This document shows positions 52,330 through 62,506 of a stretch of 64,000 bases of DNA, piece by piece. Source of the DNA: Rhizobium sp. NXC14 (GTDB taxonomy: Bacteria > Pseudomonadota > Alphaproteobacteria > Rhizobiales > Rhizobiaceae); the NCBI RefSeq assembly GCF_002117485.1, contig NZ_CP021030.1, forward strand, positions 685,001-749,000, written 5' to 3'. The translations under genes and the position numbers were made by a program. Every line of letters begins with the position of its first letter. Position 1 is the stretch's first letter. A model generated the notes under the pieces. That model worked only from the letters and a program-made list of their open reading frames with translations, had not been told where the DNA came from and did no database searches.

Positions 52330-53586
52330 ATGCAGCAGACCGAGCTCGCGCACGGCCGCCAGGTTGCGGCTGTGCAAAGCGCCAAAGCGCAGCGCTACGC
52401 CTTACTTTCCGCAATGTTCCTGATGTCGATGGCAGCCGTAGGACCGGGCTTCATCACACAGACGGCCAATTTCACCGTTAAGCTCGGGGCAGCCTTTGCC
52501 TTCGCGATCATCGTTTCCATCTTGATCGACTTCGTCGTCCAGGCAAATGTCTGGCGTATTGTAACGGTGACCCGCATGCGGGCGCCGGCAGTTGCCAACG
52601 CGGCAATCCCGGGTTCAGGTTATCTGCTGGCCGTTCTGGTGATTATCGGTGGCCTGTTCTTCAATATTGGCAATATGGGAGGGGCAGGGCTTGGCCTCAA
52701 TGCCATGATCGGTCTCGATCCGAAGATCGGCGGAGCGATCGGCGCCCTTGTTGCCATCGGCATCTTCGTTTCGCGTCGTGCGGGTGTGGCGATGGATCGC
52801 GTGGTCTTCGTCGCCGCCTTCGTCAAACTTGCACTTATTCTTTACGCTGCAGTCGTTTCCGGTCCACCGGTCGCTGATGCTTTCCACCAGACGGTCCTGC
52901 CATCCACAATTGACTTTGCCACCATCACCACGATCGTGGGCGGCACGATCGGCGGCTACATTACGTATGCCGGTGCGCATCGCCTGCTCGACAAAGGAAC
53001 GGTCGGAGTCGAAAACATCGGCGCGGTCAATCGCGCGGCGCTGAGCGGCATCGCTATCACCGGAGTGTTGCGCTATATCCTGTTCCTGGCCGTTCTCGGC
53101 GTCGTTGCCTCTGGAGCGGTCATCGACCTGTCCGGCAAAGCAGCAAATCCGGCAGGCCAGGCCTTCCATGCCGCGGCCGGCGACATCGGCTTCCGCCTGT
53201 TCGGCGCAGTCTTCCTTGCTTCGGCGCTAACCAGCATTATCGGCGCAGCGTACACGTCGGTCTCGTTCCTCACGGCCTTCAAGCCGGATATGAGCGAGCG
53301 GCAACGTAACTTGTCGACAGTTGGTTTTATCTGCATCTCGCTGATCGCCTATATGCTTGTCACCACCCCGCCGGCCGCTATGCTTGTGTTCGTCGGCGGT
53401 CTGAACGGTCTCGTGTTGCCCATCGGTCTTTCGATCCTGTTGTTCGCAGCCTGGAAGCGCGCAGACCTGATGCATGGATACCAATATCCTCGGTGGCTCC
53501 TGGGCCTTGGTGCACTCGCCTGCTGCCTGACCTGGTACATGGCCTACAAGTCCGTTGGCCCTATCTTCGCGCTGCTCGGCTATTAA
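52330..53586 (+). CDS. NRAMP-related transporter of the YcsG type
   Basis: An integral membrane protein of 418 residues with about 11 helices, distantly related to NRAMP metal transporters but placed in a YcsG-like group that travels with 5-oxoprolinase genes. The classic NRAMP helix-1 metal motif DPGN is replaced ([14 protein letters not shown]), so an organic or other substrate is plausible. The frame is open from GTG 52306; ATG 52330 with GGAGAAA (52318-52324) is preferred. First gene of the operon, 71 bases before pxpA. Confidence 0.8.
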   Translation: MQQTELAHGRQVAAVQSAKAQRYALLSAMFLMSMAAVGPGFITQTANFTVKLGAAFAFAIIVSILIDFVVQANVWRIVTVTRMRAPAVANAAIPGSGYLLAVLVIIGGLFFNIGNMGGAGLGLNAMIGLDPKIGGAIGALVAIGIFVSRRAGVAMDRVVFVAAFVKLALILYAAVVSGPPVADAFHQTVLPSTIDFATITTIVGGTIGGYITYAGAHRLLDKGTVGVENIGAVNRAALSGIAITGVLRYILFLAVLGVVASGAVIDLSGKAANPAGQAFHAAAGDIGFRLFGAVFLASALTSIIGAAYTSVSFLTAFKPDMSERQRNLSTVGFICISLIAYMLVTTPPAAMLVFVGGLNGLVLPIGLSILLFAAWKRADLMHGYQYPRWLLGLGALACCLTWYMAYKSVGPIFALLGY

Positions 53587-53657
53587 AATCATCCACCCAA
53601 ACTTTAGCCGGCCATATTGGTGTGGCCACGCAAGTCCACTGCTTCAGGAGGAATATC

Positions 53658-54428
53658 ATGATGGCCGTTATCGATCTCAACAGCGATCTTGGCGAAGGTT
53701 ACGGCGCTTGGAGCATGGGGGATGATGCCGCAATGCTCGCCGTTGTTTCCAGCGCCAACATTGCCTGCGGTTTTCATGCCGGTGATCCGGCCGGGATCTA
53801 CCGCACAGTCAAGGGTGCTGCTGAGAAGGGCGTCGCGGTCGGCGCGCATGTCTCCTACCCGGATCGCGTCGGCTTCGGCCGCCGCGATCTCGATGCCACC
53901 TCTGAAGAACTGATTGCCGACGTCATATATCAGATCGGCGCGCTGAAGGGCGTTGCCGCAGCCGCTCGCACGACCGTTCGTTACGTGAAGCCACACGGCG
54001 CACTCTACAATCGTATCGCGAACGACTCAAGACAGGGACGGGCCGTCATCGACGCCATAAAGGCCGTCGATCCTTCCTTAATCCTAGTGGGCCTTGCCGG
54101 AGCACCCATTCTTGATCTCGCCCGCAAGGAGGGGCTCGTTGTTGTCGCAGAAGCCTTTGCCGACCGAGCCTATACTCCGCAGGGACAATTGGTCTCCCGC
54201 CGCCAAGCCGGTGCGGTGCTGCACGACGCCACCCATATCGCCGAGCGCATGTTGCAGCTTGCCCGTGAAGGTACGCTTGAGGCCATCGACGGCAGCAGCA
54301 TCAAGATTGAAGCGCAATCCATCTGTGTTCATGGCGACAGCCCCGACGCCGTTGCCATAGCACAGGAAGTCCGCCGCCGTTTCGAACTGGAAGGCGTCGA
54401 AATCCGTTCGTTCACGCCCGCCAATTGA
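53658..54428 (+). CDS. pxpA: 5-Oxoprolinase subunit A, PxpA (LamB/YcsF family)
   Basis: Subunit A of ATP-dependent 5-oxoprolinase, which opens 5-oxoproline to glutamate. Family motifs: [49 protein letters not shown] and [10 protein letters not shown]. The frame is open from 53493, inside the transporter gene; the ATG at 53658 with AGGAGG (53646-53651) is clearly the start, giving 256 residues. A deleted YcsI-like remnant follows, then pxpBC. Confidence 0.94.
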   Translation: MMAVIDLNSDLGEGYGAWSMGDDAAMLAVVSSANIACGFHAGDPAGIYRTVKGAAEKGVAVGAHVSYPDRVGFGRRDLDATSEELIADVIYQIGALKGVAAAARTTVRYVKPHGALYNRIANDSRQGRAVIDAIKAVDPSLILVGLAGAPILDLARKEGLVVVAEAFADRAYTPQGQLVSRRQAGAVLHDATHIAERMLQLAREGTLEAIDGSSIKIEAQSICVHGDSPDAVAIAQEVRRRFELEGVEIRSFTPAN

Positions 54429-54438
54429 GGAACAGCGC

Positions 54439-54569
54439 ATGAGCATTCCCCCTCTTGCCTTAGGCAAGCCGTGGCAGCCATCATGGCCTCCGGCGTTCGC
54501 TTCGCCATAACCCGTGCACCGAGCCACATGTTCGTAACCGACATTTCCGATTCTGCCGATCACGTGTGA
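54439..54569 (+). pseudogene. Deleted remnant of a YcsI/DUF1445 (putative hydro-lyase / D-glutamate cyclase-like) gene
   Basis: Between pxpA and pxpBC an ATG at 54439, with GAGG (54427-54430) correctly spaced, starts a frame that stops after 23 codons. From 54468 another frame encodes 33 residues ending at TGA 54567-54569: [20 protein letters not shown] then [13 protein letters not shown]. This matches the C-terminal end I know for DUF1445 proteins (pattern FAITHAPGHMFVTD). A full gene is about 260 codons, so a large internal deletion has removed most of it and shifted the frame. YcsI genes often stand beside pxp genes, which supports this reading. Confidence 0.75.
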
Positions 54570-54576
54570 GAACAGA

Positions 54577-56193
54577 ATGCGTTTTCTTCCGGTCAGCCTC
54601 ACCACCCTGCTTGTCGAACTGGCCGATCTTGACCAGACGCTTGCTTTGTTCGCCTCCCTTCAAGCCGATCCGATCGAAGGTATCGAAGAAACAGTTCCGG
54701 CGGCCCGGACGCTGATGATCCGTTTTCGCCCAGAGAGAATTAGCGGCGAGACACTGGCAAGCAGGCTTGCGACCCGCGATCTCTCGGCCAAAATCGCCGT
54801 CTCGGAAAATCTCGTCGAAATTCCCGTTCGTTACGACGGCGAAGATCTCGGCGACGTCGCTGAATTGACCGGCCTGAGTGTTGAAGAGGTCATCCGTCGG
54901 CACACCGAAAGCGAGTTCATTGTCGCCTTTTGTGGTTTTGCGCCCGGTTTCGGCTATCTCGTCGGTGGCGACCCCGCGCTTCACGTACCACGCCGCCAAA
55001 GCCCCCGCACCCGTATACCCGCTGGCTCCGTCGGGCTTGCCGGCGCTTTCAGTGGCGTCTACCCGCAAAACAGCCCCGGTGGCTGGCAGATCATCGGCAC
55101 AACGCCATTGAAGATGTGGGATATCGATCGCGATCCAGGCGCGCTTCTCCAGCCTGGTTATCGCGTCCGCTTCCTCAATATGGCAGGCAACACCGTTTCT
55201 GTTGCCTCCACGACGCCGCGTAAAGATGAGGCGGAAACAGACAGGACCGCACCACGCTTCGAGGTTCTTGCGGCACCGATGCCGGCGCTGTTTCAGGATC
55301 TCGGACGCTTCGGCCAAACCGGGCAGGGCATCTCGGCAGCCGGAGCGCTTGATCGAAGTGCTTTCAATGCCGCTAACCGCATTGTCGGCAATCCCGCCAA
55401 CACACCCTGTCTTGAACTGACGCTCGGCGGTTTTTCCTTCAAAAGCTCAAGCCGGACCGTTATTGGTGCTGCCGGAGCGCTCGGCTCGATCACGATCAAA
55501 ACCGCAGCCGGACGCACATTCACTGCCGAAGCTTATGCCCCGGTATCCGTTGAGCCCGGCGATGTGGTGACCTTTGGCCAACCGCTGAAGGGCATGCGCA
55601 GCTATCTTGCTGTGCGCGGCGGTTTCAAGGTCGAACCTGTTCTTGGCAGCGTAGCAACCGATACGTTGGCGATTGTCGGCCCCCAGCCGGTCACTGCTGG
55701 CTCAACCCTCTTTTTAAATCTCGTGAACTCAGGCCTTTCGAGCGTTTCGATCTTCGAGGTACCGGCTTTCGATCCACCGGGGCCTTGCGATGTGGTAACG
55801 CTCGATGTGGTTCTGGGTCCTCGCACGGACTGGTTCACGCAAAGGGGACTCGAGACCCTGACAGGCCAGCTATGGCAGGTGACGCCACAGTCGAATCGCG
55901 TCGGCATCCGGCTGGCTGGCGACATTCCGGTCGAACGGAAGGATAGCGCCGAACTGGCAAGCGAAGGTACTGCGACAGGCGCCATCCAGATACCTCACAG
56001 CGGCCAGCCGGTCCTGTTCCTTAACGATCACCCGTTGACCGGCGGTTATCCGGTTATCGGCGCAGTCGCCAATTATCACCTTGATCTTGCGGGTCAGATT
56101 CCGGTGAACGCAAAAATCAGGTTCCGGCCAATAGGCCCGTTCGCCGAAATATCGGCGGGCGAGAACCCAGAATTCCGAGGAGAACAGCGATGA
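54577..56193 (+). CDS. Fused 5-oxoprolinase subunits B and C (PxpB-PxpC, KipI-KipA)
   Basis: A 538-residue fusion. Residues 1-215 are the KipI/PxpB domain (carboxyltransferase C/D type: [40 protein letters not shown] and [17 protein letters not shown]). Residues about 225-538 are the KipA/PxpC domain ([35 protein letters not shown]). With PxpA it should form ATP-dependent 5-oxoprolinase. Both domains also resemble the carboxyltransferase part of urea carboxylase, notable because a biotin carboxylase follows directly with an ATGA overlap. Confidence 0.92.
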   Translation: MRFLPVSLTTLLVELADLDQTLALFASLQADPIEGIEETVPAARTLMIRFRPERISGETLASRLATRDLSAKIAVSENLVEIPVRYDGEDLGDVAELTGLSVEEVIRRHTESEFIVAFCGFAPGFGYLVGGDPALHVPRRQSPRTRIPAGSVGLAGAFSGVYPQNSPGGWQIIGTTPLKMWDIDRDPGALLQPGYRVRFLNMAGNTVSVASTTPRKDEAETDRTAPRFEVLAAPMPALFQDLGRFGQTGQGISAAGALDRSAFNAANRIVGNPANTPCLELTLGGFSFKSSSRTVIGAAGALGSITIKTAAGRTFTAEAYAPVSVEPGDVVTFGQPLKGMRSYLAVRGGFKVEPVLGSVATDTLAIVGPQPVTAGSTLFLNLVNSGLSSVSIFEVPAFDPPGPCDVVTLDVVLGPRTDWFTQRGLETLTGQLWQVTPQSNRVGIRLAGDIPVERKDSAELASEGTATGAIQIPHSGQPVLFLNDHPLTGGYPVIGAVANYHLDLAGQIPVNAKIRFRPIGPFAEISAGENPEFRGEQR

Positions 56194-57917
56194 AGAAAGT
56201 ACTGATTGCCAATCGGGGCGAGATCGCGGTGCGCATCATCCGCGCCTGCTGCGACTACGGTATCCAGTCCGTCGCCGTTTATGCCGACCCTGATCAAGAC
56301 GCACTATTTGTGCGCCTGGCGGATGAGGCTTATGCACTTGAAGGTATCCGCCCTGCGGAAACCTATCTTGACATTTCCAAGCTGATCGCCATTGCAAAAC
56401 GTGCCGGCGCAGACGCCGTACACCCCGGTTATGGTTTTCTCTCCGAGCGCGCCGAATTTGCGCAAGCGGTAATGGATGCCGGTTTGACCTGGATCGGCCC
56501 GGCCCCCCAGGTCATTGAAGCGCTCGGCGACAAGGTGGAGGCGCGACGCATTGCCACCAGCGTAGGTGCACCGTTGGTCGCGGGAAGCGATGGTCCAGTC
56601 TGCTCCGCCGCAGAAGTCATCGCCTTTGCCGAGGAATATGGCCTTCCTGTTGCCATCAAGGCGGCTCACGGCGGCGGCGGTCGCGGCCTGAAGGTCGCGT
56701 GGAAAATGGAGGAAATCTCCGATCTTTACGAATCCGCCGTTCGTGAAGCAACCGCCGCCTTTGGTCGCGGCGAATGTTTCCTCGAACGTTTCCTCGATCG
56801 ACCCCGCCATATCGAAGCGCAGGTCGTTGCGGACAAGCACGGCAATGTCCTCGTTCTTGGAACGCGAGACTGCTCCCTACAGCGCCGGAACCAGAAACTG
56901 ATCGAAGAAGCGCCGGCACCTTTCTTGTCCAAGGAGCAGCGGCACAAGATTCACGAGGCGGCGAAATCAATCATCGCGGCTGCAGGCTATTCAGGTGCCG
57001 GTACCGTTGAATTCCTGCTCGGCGTTGACGGAACGATTTCCTTCCTCGAAGTCAATACTCGGCTTCAGGTGGAACATCCCGTAACCGAGGAAACGACTGG
57101 CATCGATCTGGTCATCGAGCAATTTCGCATCGCAGAAGGCCATAAGCTGCGTGTCATCGATACGCCGGAACCGCGTGGCCATTCCATGGAGTTTCGCATC
57201 AACGCCGAAGACCCCGGCCGGGGTTTCCTGCCGACGCCCGGCTCCATCTCGGTTTTCGATGCGCCTTCCGGCCCCGGAATACGTGTGGACAGTGGCGTCG
57301 TTGGCGGTTCCAGCATTCCGGGCGTGTTCGATTCGCTGATGGCGAAGCTCATCGTAAGCGGCTCAGACCGAGACGAAGTGCTGCGCCGCGCTCGCCGCGC
57401 CTTGAAAGAATTCCGCATCGAGGGCGTGGCAACCGTCCTGCCGTTCCACCGTGCGGCCATCGAAACCAAGGACTTCATCGGCAGCGATGGTTTCAAGGTG
57501 CATACGCGATGGATCGAGACTGACTTTGCCGCCATGCCAGACGCGATGGAACGTCCCGAACCGGCAAATGACCCATCCATGACCCACACATGGCTGGAGA
57601 TTGACGGCAAGCGCGTATCAGTTGGACTGCCAAACATATTGTTATCCGGTCTTAGCACAGTCGGTCGGATCGACACCGCCGCAGCCGATGCGAACGGTCA
57701 AAACAAGGAAGAAGGCGTTGTGGCACCAGTTTCCGGAACGCTGCAATCCTTCAAGGTAGAGGATGGCGCTACTGTTGCCGAAGGTGATCTCCTGGCGGTC
57801 ATGGAGGCCATGAAGATGGAAACACAGATCGCTGCCCCGAAGGCGGGCAAGGTCCACCTTCTTGTAAAGGAAGGCGACTATCTGCAGGCTGGCGTGCCGC
57901 TCATGGCGCTTGAATAG
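56190..57917 (+). CDS. Biotin carboxylase fused to biotin carrier domain
   Basis: A 575-residue protein. Residues 1-445 are a biotin carboxylase: [19 protein letters not shown], the ATP-grasp Gly-rich loop [13 protein letters not shown] and the catalytic [20 protein letters not shown]. Residues about 500-575 are a biotinyl domain with [11 protein letters not shown]; Lys542 is the biotin site. It overlaps pxpBC by four bases. No separate AccA/AccD-type carboxyltransferase is present, so its partner may be the KipI/KipA-type fusion upstream. Symbols such as accC are withheld because the substrate is unknown. Confidence 0.92.
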   Translation: MKKVLIANRGEIAVRIIRACCDYGIQSVAVYADPDQDALFVRLADEAYALEGIRPAETYLDISKLIAIAKRAGADAVHPGYGFLSERAEFAQAVMDAGLTWIGPAPQVIEALGDKVEARRIATSVGAPLVAGSDGPVCSAAEVIAFAEEYGLPVAIKAAHGGGGRGLKVAWKMEEISDLYESAVREATAAFGRGECFLERFLDRPRHIEAQVVADKHGNVLVLGTRDCSLQRRNQKLIEEAPAPFLSKEQRHKIHEAAKSIIAAAGYSGAGTVEFLLGVDGTISFLEVNTRLQVEHPVTEETTGIDLVIEQFRIAEGHKLRVIDTPEPRGHSMEFRINAEDPGRGFLPTPGSISVFDAPSGPGIRVDSGVVGGSSIPGVFDSLMAKLIVSGSDRDEVLRRARRALKEFRIEGVATVLPFHRAAIETKDFIGSDGFKVHTRWIETDFAAMPDAMERPEPANDPSMTHTWLEIDGKRVSVGLPNILLSGLSTVGRIDTAAADANGQNKEEGVVAPVSGTLQSFKVEDGATVAEGDLLAVMEAMKMETQIAAPKAGKVHLLVKEGDYLQAGVPLMALE

Positions 57918-58154
57918 TATGAAGGAGCACGGTCGATCTACCGCCGCCATACGATTGGTAATTAACCGATCGTCCCCGGCGCAGGCTGGTCTTGCTCGGA
58001 ATGCTTTTCGCCGATGACCGCCAGGCCTTTTCTCGGCGAGAGGCTGGTACGCCCGCCCTTTGAGAAGGCCGCAGCGTTGGGTTGCCGCCAACTAGCGATT
58101 CGCTGTGTCAATGGAACTTGTTGTGAAACGACGGCAGATCGGTCGTCCCGATGG

Positions 58155-60047
58155 CTATTGCGCGTGGGGCGCGGTGTTCAGAAGTGGAACCGGCGAGATC
58201 ACCGGGTTCGGCCATGAGCCGCCGACGAAGAACGGCAGAAGCGGCAGCTCTGCTGCCTTGGCCGGATCGGTTGTCTCCAGCGAACCGGAAAGCGCCAGAC
58301 CGTTGGACTGATAGGTGACCACGCCGGAAAGCGCCAGCGTCTGCGTCGGCCCGACGATGCGGGCGTCATGGATTTCGGCGGAGCCGTTGGCGAAATCGGC
58401 CTGAAGGTCCAATTGGTTGAAGGCGAAAGCGCCGCCCGCTGCGGCACTCAGCGGAAAGAACGGCTTTTGGGCCGCCTGTGTCCTGAGCGCTCCTAGGTCA
58501 ATTCCGGGAATCGTGCCCTCCCTCGTCCAGAAATGCAGTCTGCCGGTGACGTCGGCAAGACCGGCCGTCCAGATCGCCTTCGACGACTGCAGGTCAAGAT
58601 CGAGCGATCCCGTCGCAAGCGGCAGCGGCCCTTTGAGCTGCAGACGCTCGGCAAGGCCGGCGAAGTCGGCGTCGCGGATCGACAGCTGCAGCTTGCCGCC
58701 GCCGTCGAAGTCACGCCGCGTCGCCTCCAGATGCGCCGTCATTTCGCCGCCTTCGAAGCCGCTGTCGCCGATATCGAATTTCGCCTCGCCGCCCGTGACG
58801 ATCATGCTGGCGCCGACATCGGAAAGCTCGAAGCGGCCCATCTCGGCGCGCCGCGCCGAAAGCCTGACGTCGACGTCGAGCAACTGCAGCGGTTCGCTGA
58901 TGCCGGCGGAGATGTCCTCCGCCTCACCGGCCGCCAATCTCAGGGCGAAAGCATCAAGGAACGGCTTCAGGTTCATGTGGTCGAAGGCGAGCGTGCCTCC
59001 GATCTTCGGCCGTCTGCCGGCCGTGGTCGAAAGGTCCATCACGCCAGTGGCGCTCGCCTCGTTCAGCGACAGGCTGAGATTGTTGAAACGCAGCCCGCTG
59101 CCCGACGACATGATGTCGGATTCCAGCGAGGCGCTCTTCAGAGTGCCGACGCCGGGGAGCGATCTGCCCGACCATGTCAGAAATGCCGGCACATCGGGAA
59201 TGCTGACGGCGATATTGCCGGACAGCGCCGAAAGGTTGGCGATGCTGGCGATCCCTTGAAAATGGGCCGTCAGCAGGTTTGACGTCAGCGATGTCCGCGT
59301 CTCCGCGCTCTTGCCGGCAAAGGCAAGCAGCGGCTGGCGCGAGGCGAAATCCACCTTCAGGTCCACGCCGTTGATACGGGCGATCACGACAGCCGAGATC
59401 GCGCCCGAGAGCCGTGGCCAGCCAATGTCGGCCGTGACGCTGTCAAAATTGTAAGTCTTGGCGCTCTTGAGGTCGGTGACGGCAAGCGTGCCGTCCTCGA
59501 CGGTGACCGCACCGATCTCGGCATCGAGAGCGGGATCGAGCACCTCAGCCCCGTTTTCGTAGCGCACGCCGCTGATCGCGCGCGCAAGCAGGCCGGCGTA
59601 ACTCCAGTCGATCAGGCCGTTCTCGTCACGCGTCAGCGCCAGGTTGGGCCGCAGCAGATGGAATTCGTGGAAACTCGTCCGGCCTCGCAGCGCATCGATG
59701 AGGCTGAAATCCGCCGACAGGCTTTCAATACTGCCGAGCAGCTTGTCGCCGCTTTCGCGCGGCTGGCGGATGGTGACCTGGTTCAGCGTGATGCGCGGCG
59801 TCGGCCAGAATTCGAGAACCGGATTACCCTTGATCTCGGCATGGTAGCCCGTCCATTTCGACAGCGCATCCTCGATGCCGGAGCGCACGAAACCGGCCGT
59901 GATGAGATAGGGTGCTGCGACCCTGAGGGCCACGAACAGCGCAAGCGCAACCAGCAGAAGCAGTGTCGACATGCGGGCAAAGGCCGGAAGCCAGCGCGAA
60001 ACCGGCCCGATCTTCCTGCGCCACCTGTGATGTCTAGACGTACTCAT
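58155..60047 (-). CDS. AsmA-family envelope protein
   Basis: A large membrane-anchored protein of 630 residues. An N-terminal basic segment and one helix (STLLLLVALALFVALRVAAP) precede a long periplasmic beta-rich region. AsmA pattern: GYHAEIKGNPVLEFWPTPRI, then ITLNQVTIRQP near the N-terminus, and a C-terminal AsmA_2-like region (GTIPGIDLGALRTQ). Family members are linked to outer-membrane biogenesis and lipid transfer. GGAG precedes the ATG. Divergent from acsA; convergent with the carboxylase gene across the 237-base gap 57918-58154, in which I see nothing. Confidence 0.85.
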   Translation of the reverse strand: MSTSRHHRWRRKIGPVSRWLPAFARMSTLLLLVALALFVALRVAAPYLITAGFVRSGIEDALSKWTGYHAEIKGNPVLEFWPTPRITLNQVTIRQPRESGDKLLGSIESLSADFSLIDALRGRTSFHEFHLLRPNLALTRDENGLIDWSYAGLLARAISGVRYENGAEVLDPALDAEIGAVTVEDGTLAVTDLKSAKTYNFDSVTADIGWPRLSGAISAVVIARINGVDLKVDFASRQPLLAFAGKSAETRTSLTSNLLTAHFQGIASIANLSALSGNIAVSIPDVPAFLTWSGRSLPGVGTLKSASLESDIMSSGSGLRFNNLSLSLNEASATGVMDLSTTAGRRPKIGGTLAFDHMNLKPFLDAFALRLAAGEAEDISAGISEPLQLLDVDVRLSARRAEMGRFELSDVGASMIVTGGEAKFDIGDSGFEGGEMTAHLEATRRDFDGGGKLQLSIRDADFAGLAERLQLKGPLPLATGSLDLDLQSSKAIWTAGLADVTGRLHFWTREGTIPGIDLGALRTQAAQKPFFPLSAAAGGAFAFNQLDLQADFANGSAEIHDARIVGPTQTLALSGVVTYQSNGLALSGSLETTDPAKAAELPLLPFFVGGSWPNPVISPVPLLNTAPHAQ

Positions 60048-60182
60048 GATCTCCGCCGCTTACCGGTCAAGCGCTGATTTCGCCCGATATATGAAATATC
60101 AGGCCTATGCAAATCCAATGCATGTCGCCCGGAAGCGTGCAGCGGGCCCGGGACAATGACATCATAAAACGAAGAGCCGAAC

Positions 60183-60213
60183 CGCGTCGCATGAATCCGG
60201 TTTATGCGACGCG
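60183..60213. repeat. Perfect inverted repeat upstream of acetoacetyl-CoA synthetase
   Basis: CGCGTCGCAT (60183-60192) and ATGCGACGCG (60204-60213) with an 11-base spacer, 82 bases before the gene start. It may be a dispersed rhizobial palindromic element or an operator/leader hairpin; sequence alone does not decide. Confidence 0.5.
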
Positions 60214-60294
60214 TTTAGGCTTGGGATCGGACGGTCGCGCACTTTATAATGCAATGCAGCATGATATAAGGACGGGATTGGGGAGGAGGAGTGA

Positions 60295-62247
<1,953 letters not shown>

Positions 62248-62315
62248 TAAGGAACGGTAAACCACAAGCTTTCACCATTCAGCAATGACCTGTCATGGAA
62301 ACCTTTCGTTAAGAA

Positions 62316-62461
62316 ACCTTTGTCAAAGGTGAAACAACTTGGGGGCCGAACATGAACGAGGCGGCCTGAAGCCTCCGGGCTTACGAAACATGACGTTGAT
62401 CGACTGAGCTCTTTGTTGAACAGCACCTATTTGAAGGCAGCCTCCGGGCTGCCTCTTTTTT
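62316..62461 (+). ncRNA. Candidate small RNA or structured 3' UTR after acsA2
   Basis: The 259-base gap between acsA2 and cbrA has no gene but shows structure: the palindrome ACCTTTG-T-CAAAGGT (62316-62330), competing hairpins GAGGC/GCCTC (62358-62375) and AAGCC-TCCG-GGCTT (62369-62382), and a true terminator (62435-62461). The 12-mer AGCCTCCGGGCT occurs twice (62370-62381, 62439-62450). No obvious promoter was found, so it could be the 3' UTR of acsA2 instead. Boundaries are approximate. Confidence 0.4.
62435..62461 (+). terminator. Rho-independent terminator
   Basis: AGGCAGCC (62435-62442), loop TCCG, GGCTGCCT (62447-62454), then CTTTTTT. It points on the plus strand and ends acsA2 or the candidate small RNA. 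The minus strand lacks a T-tract, so it does not serve cbrA. Confidence 0.9.
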
Positions 62462-62506
62462 GCTTGCCCGTGCAGGCTTCAGGAGGCTCCGCTCCGTCGA
62501 TAGAGA

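Noticed and set aside
54481..55317. 278-codon minus-strand frame over the pxpB start
   Set aside because: Antisense to the PxpB domain with no motif. The real signal in its upstream part is the YcsI remnant on the plus strand.
62353..62408. Tiny open frames (five codons each) in the candidate small RNA
   Set aside because: Too short and without ribosome sites; not credible as leader peptides.
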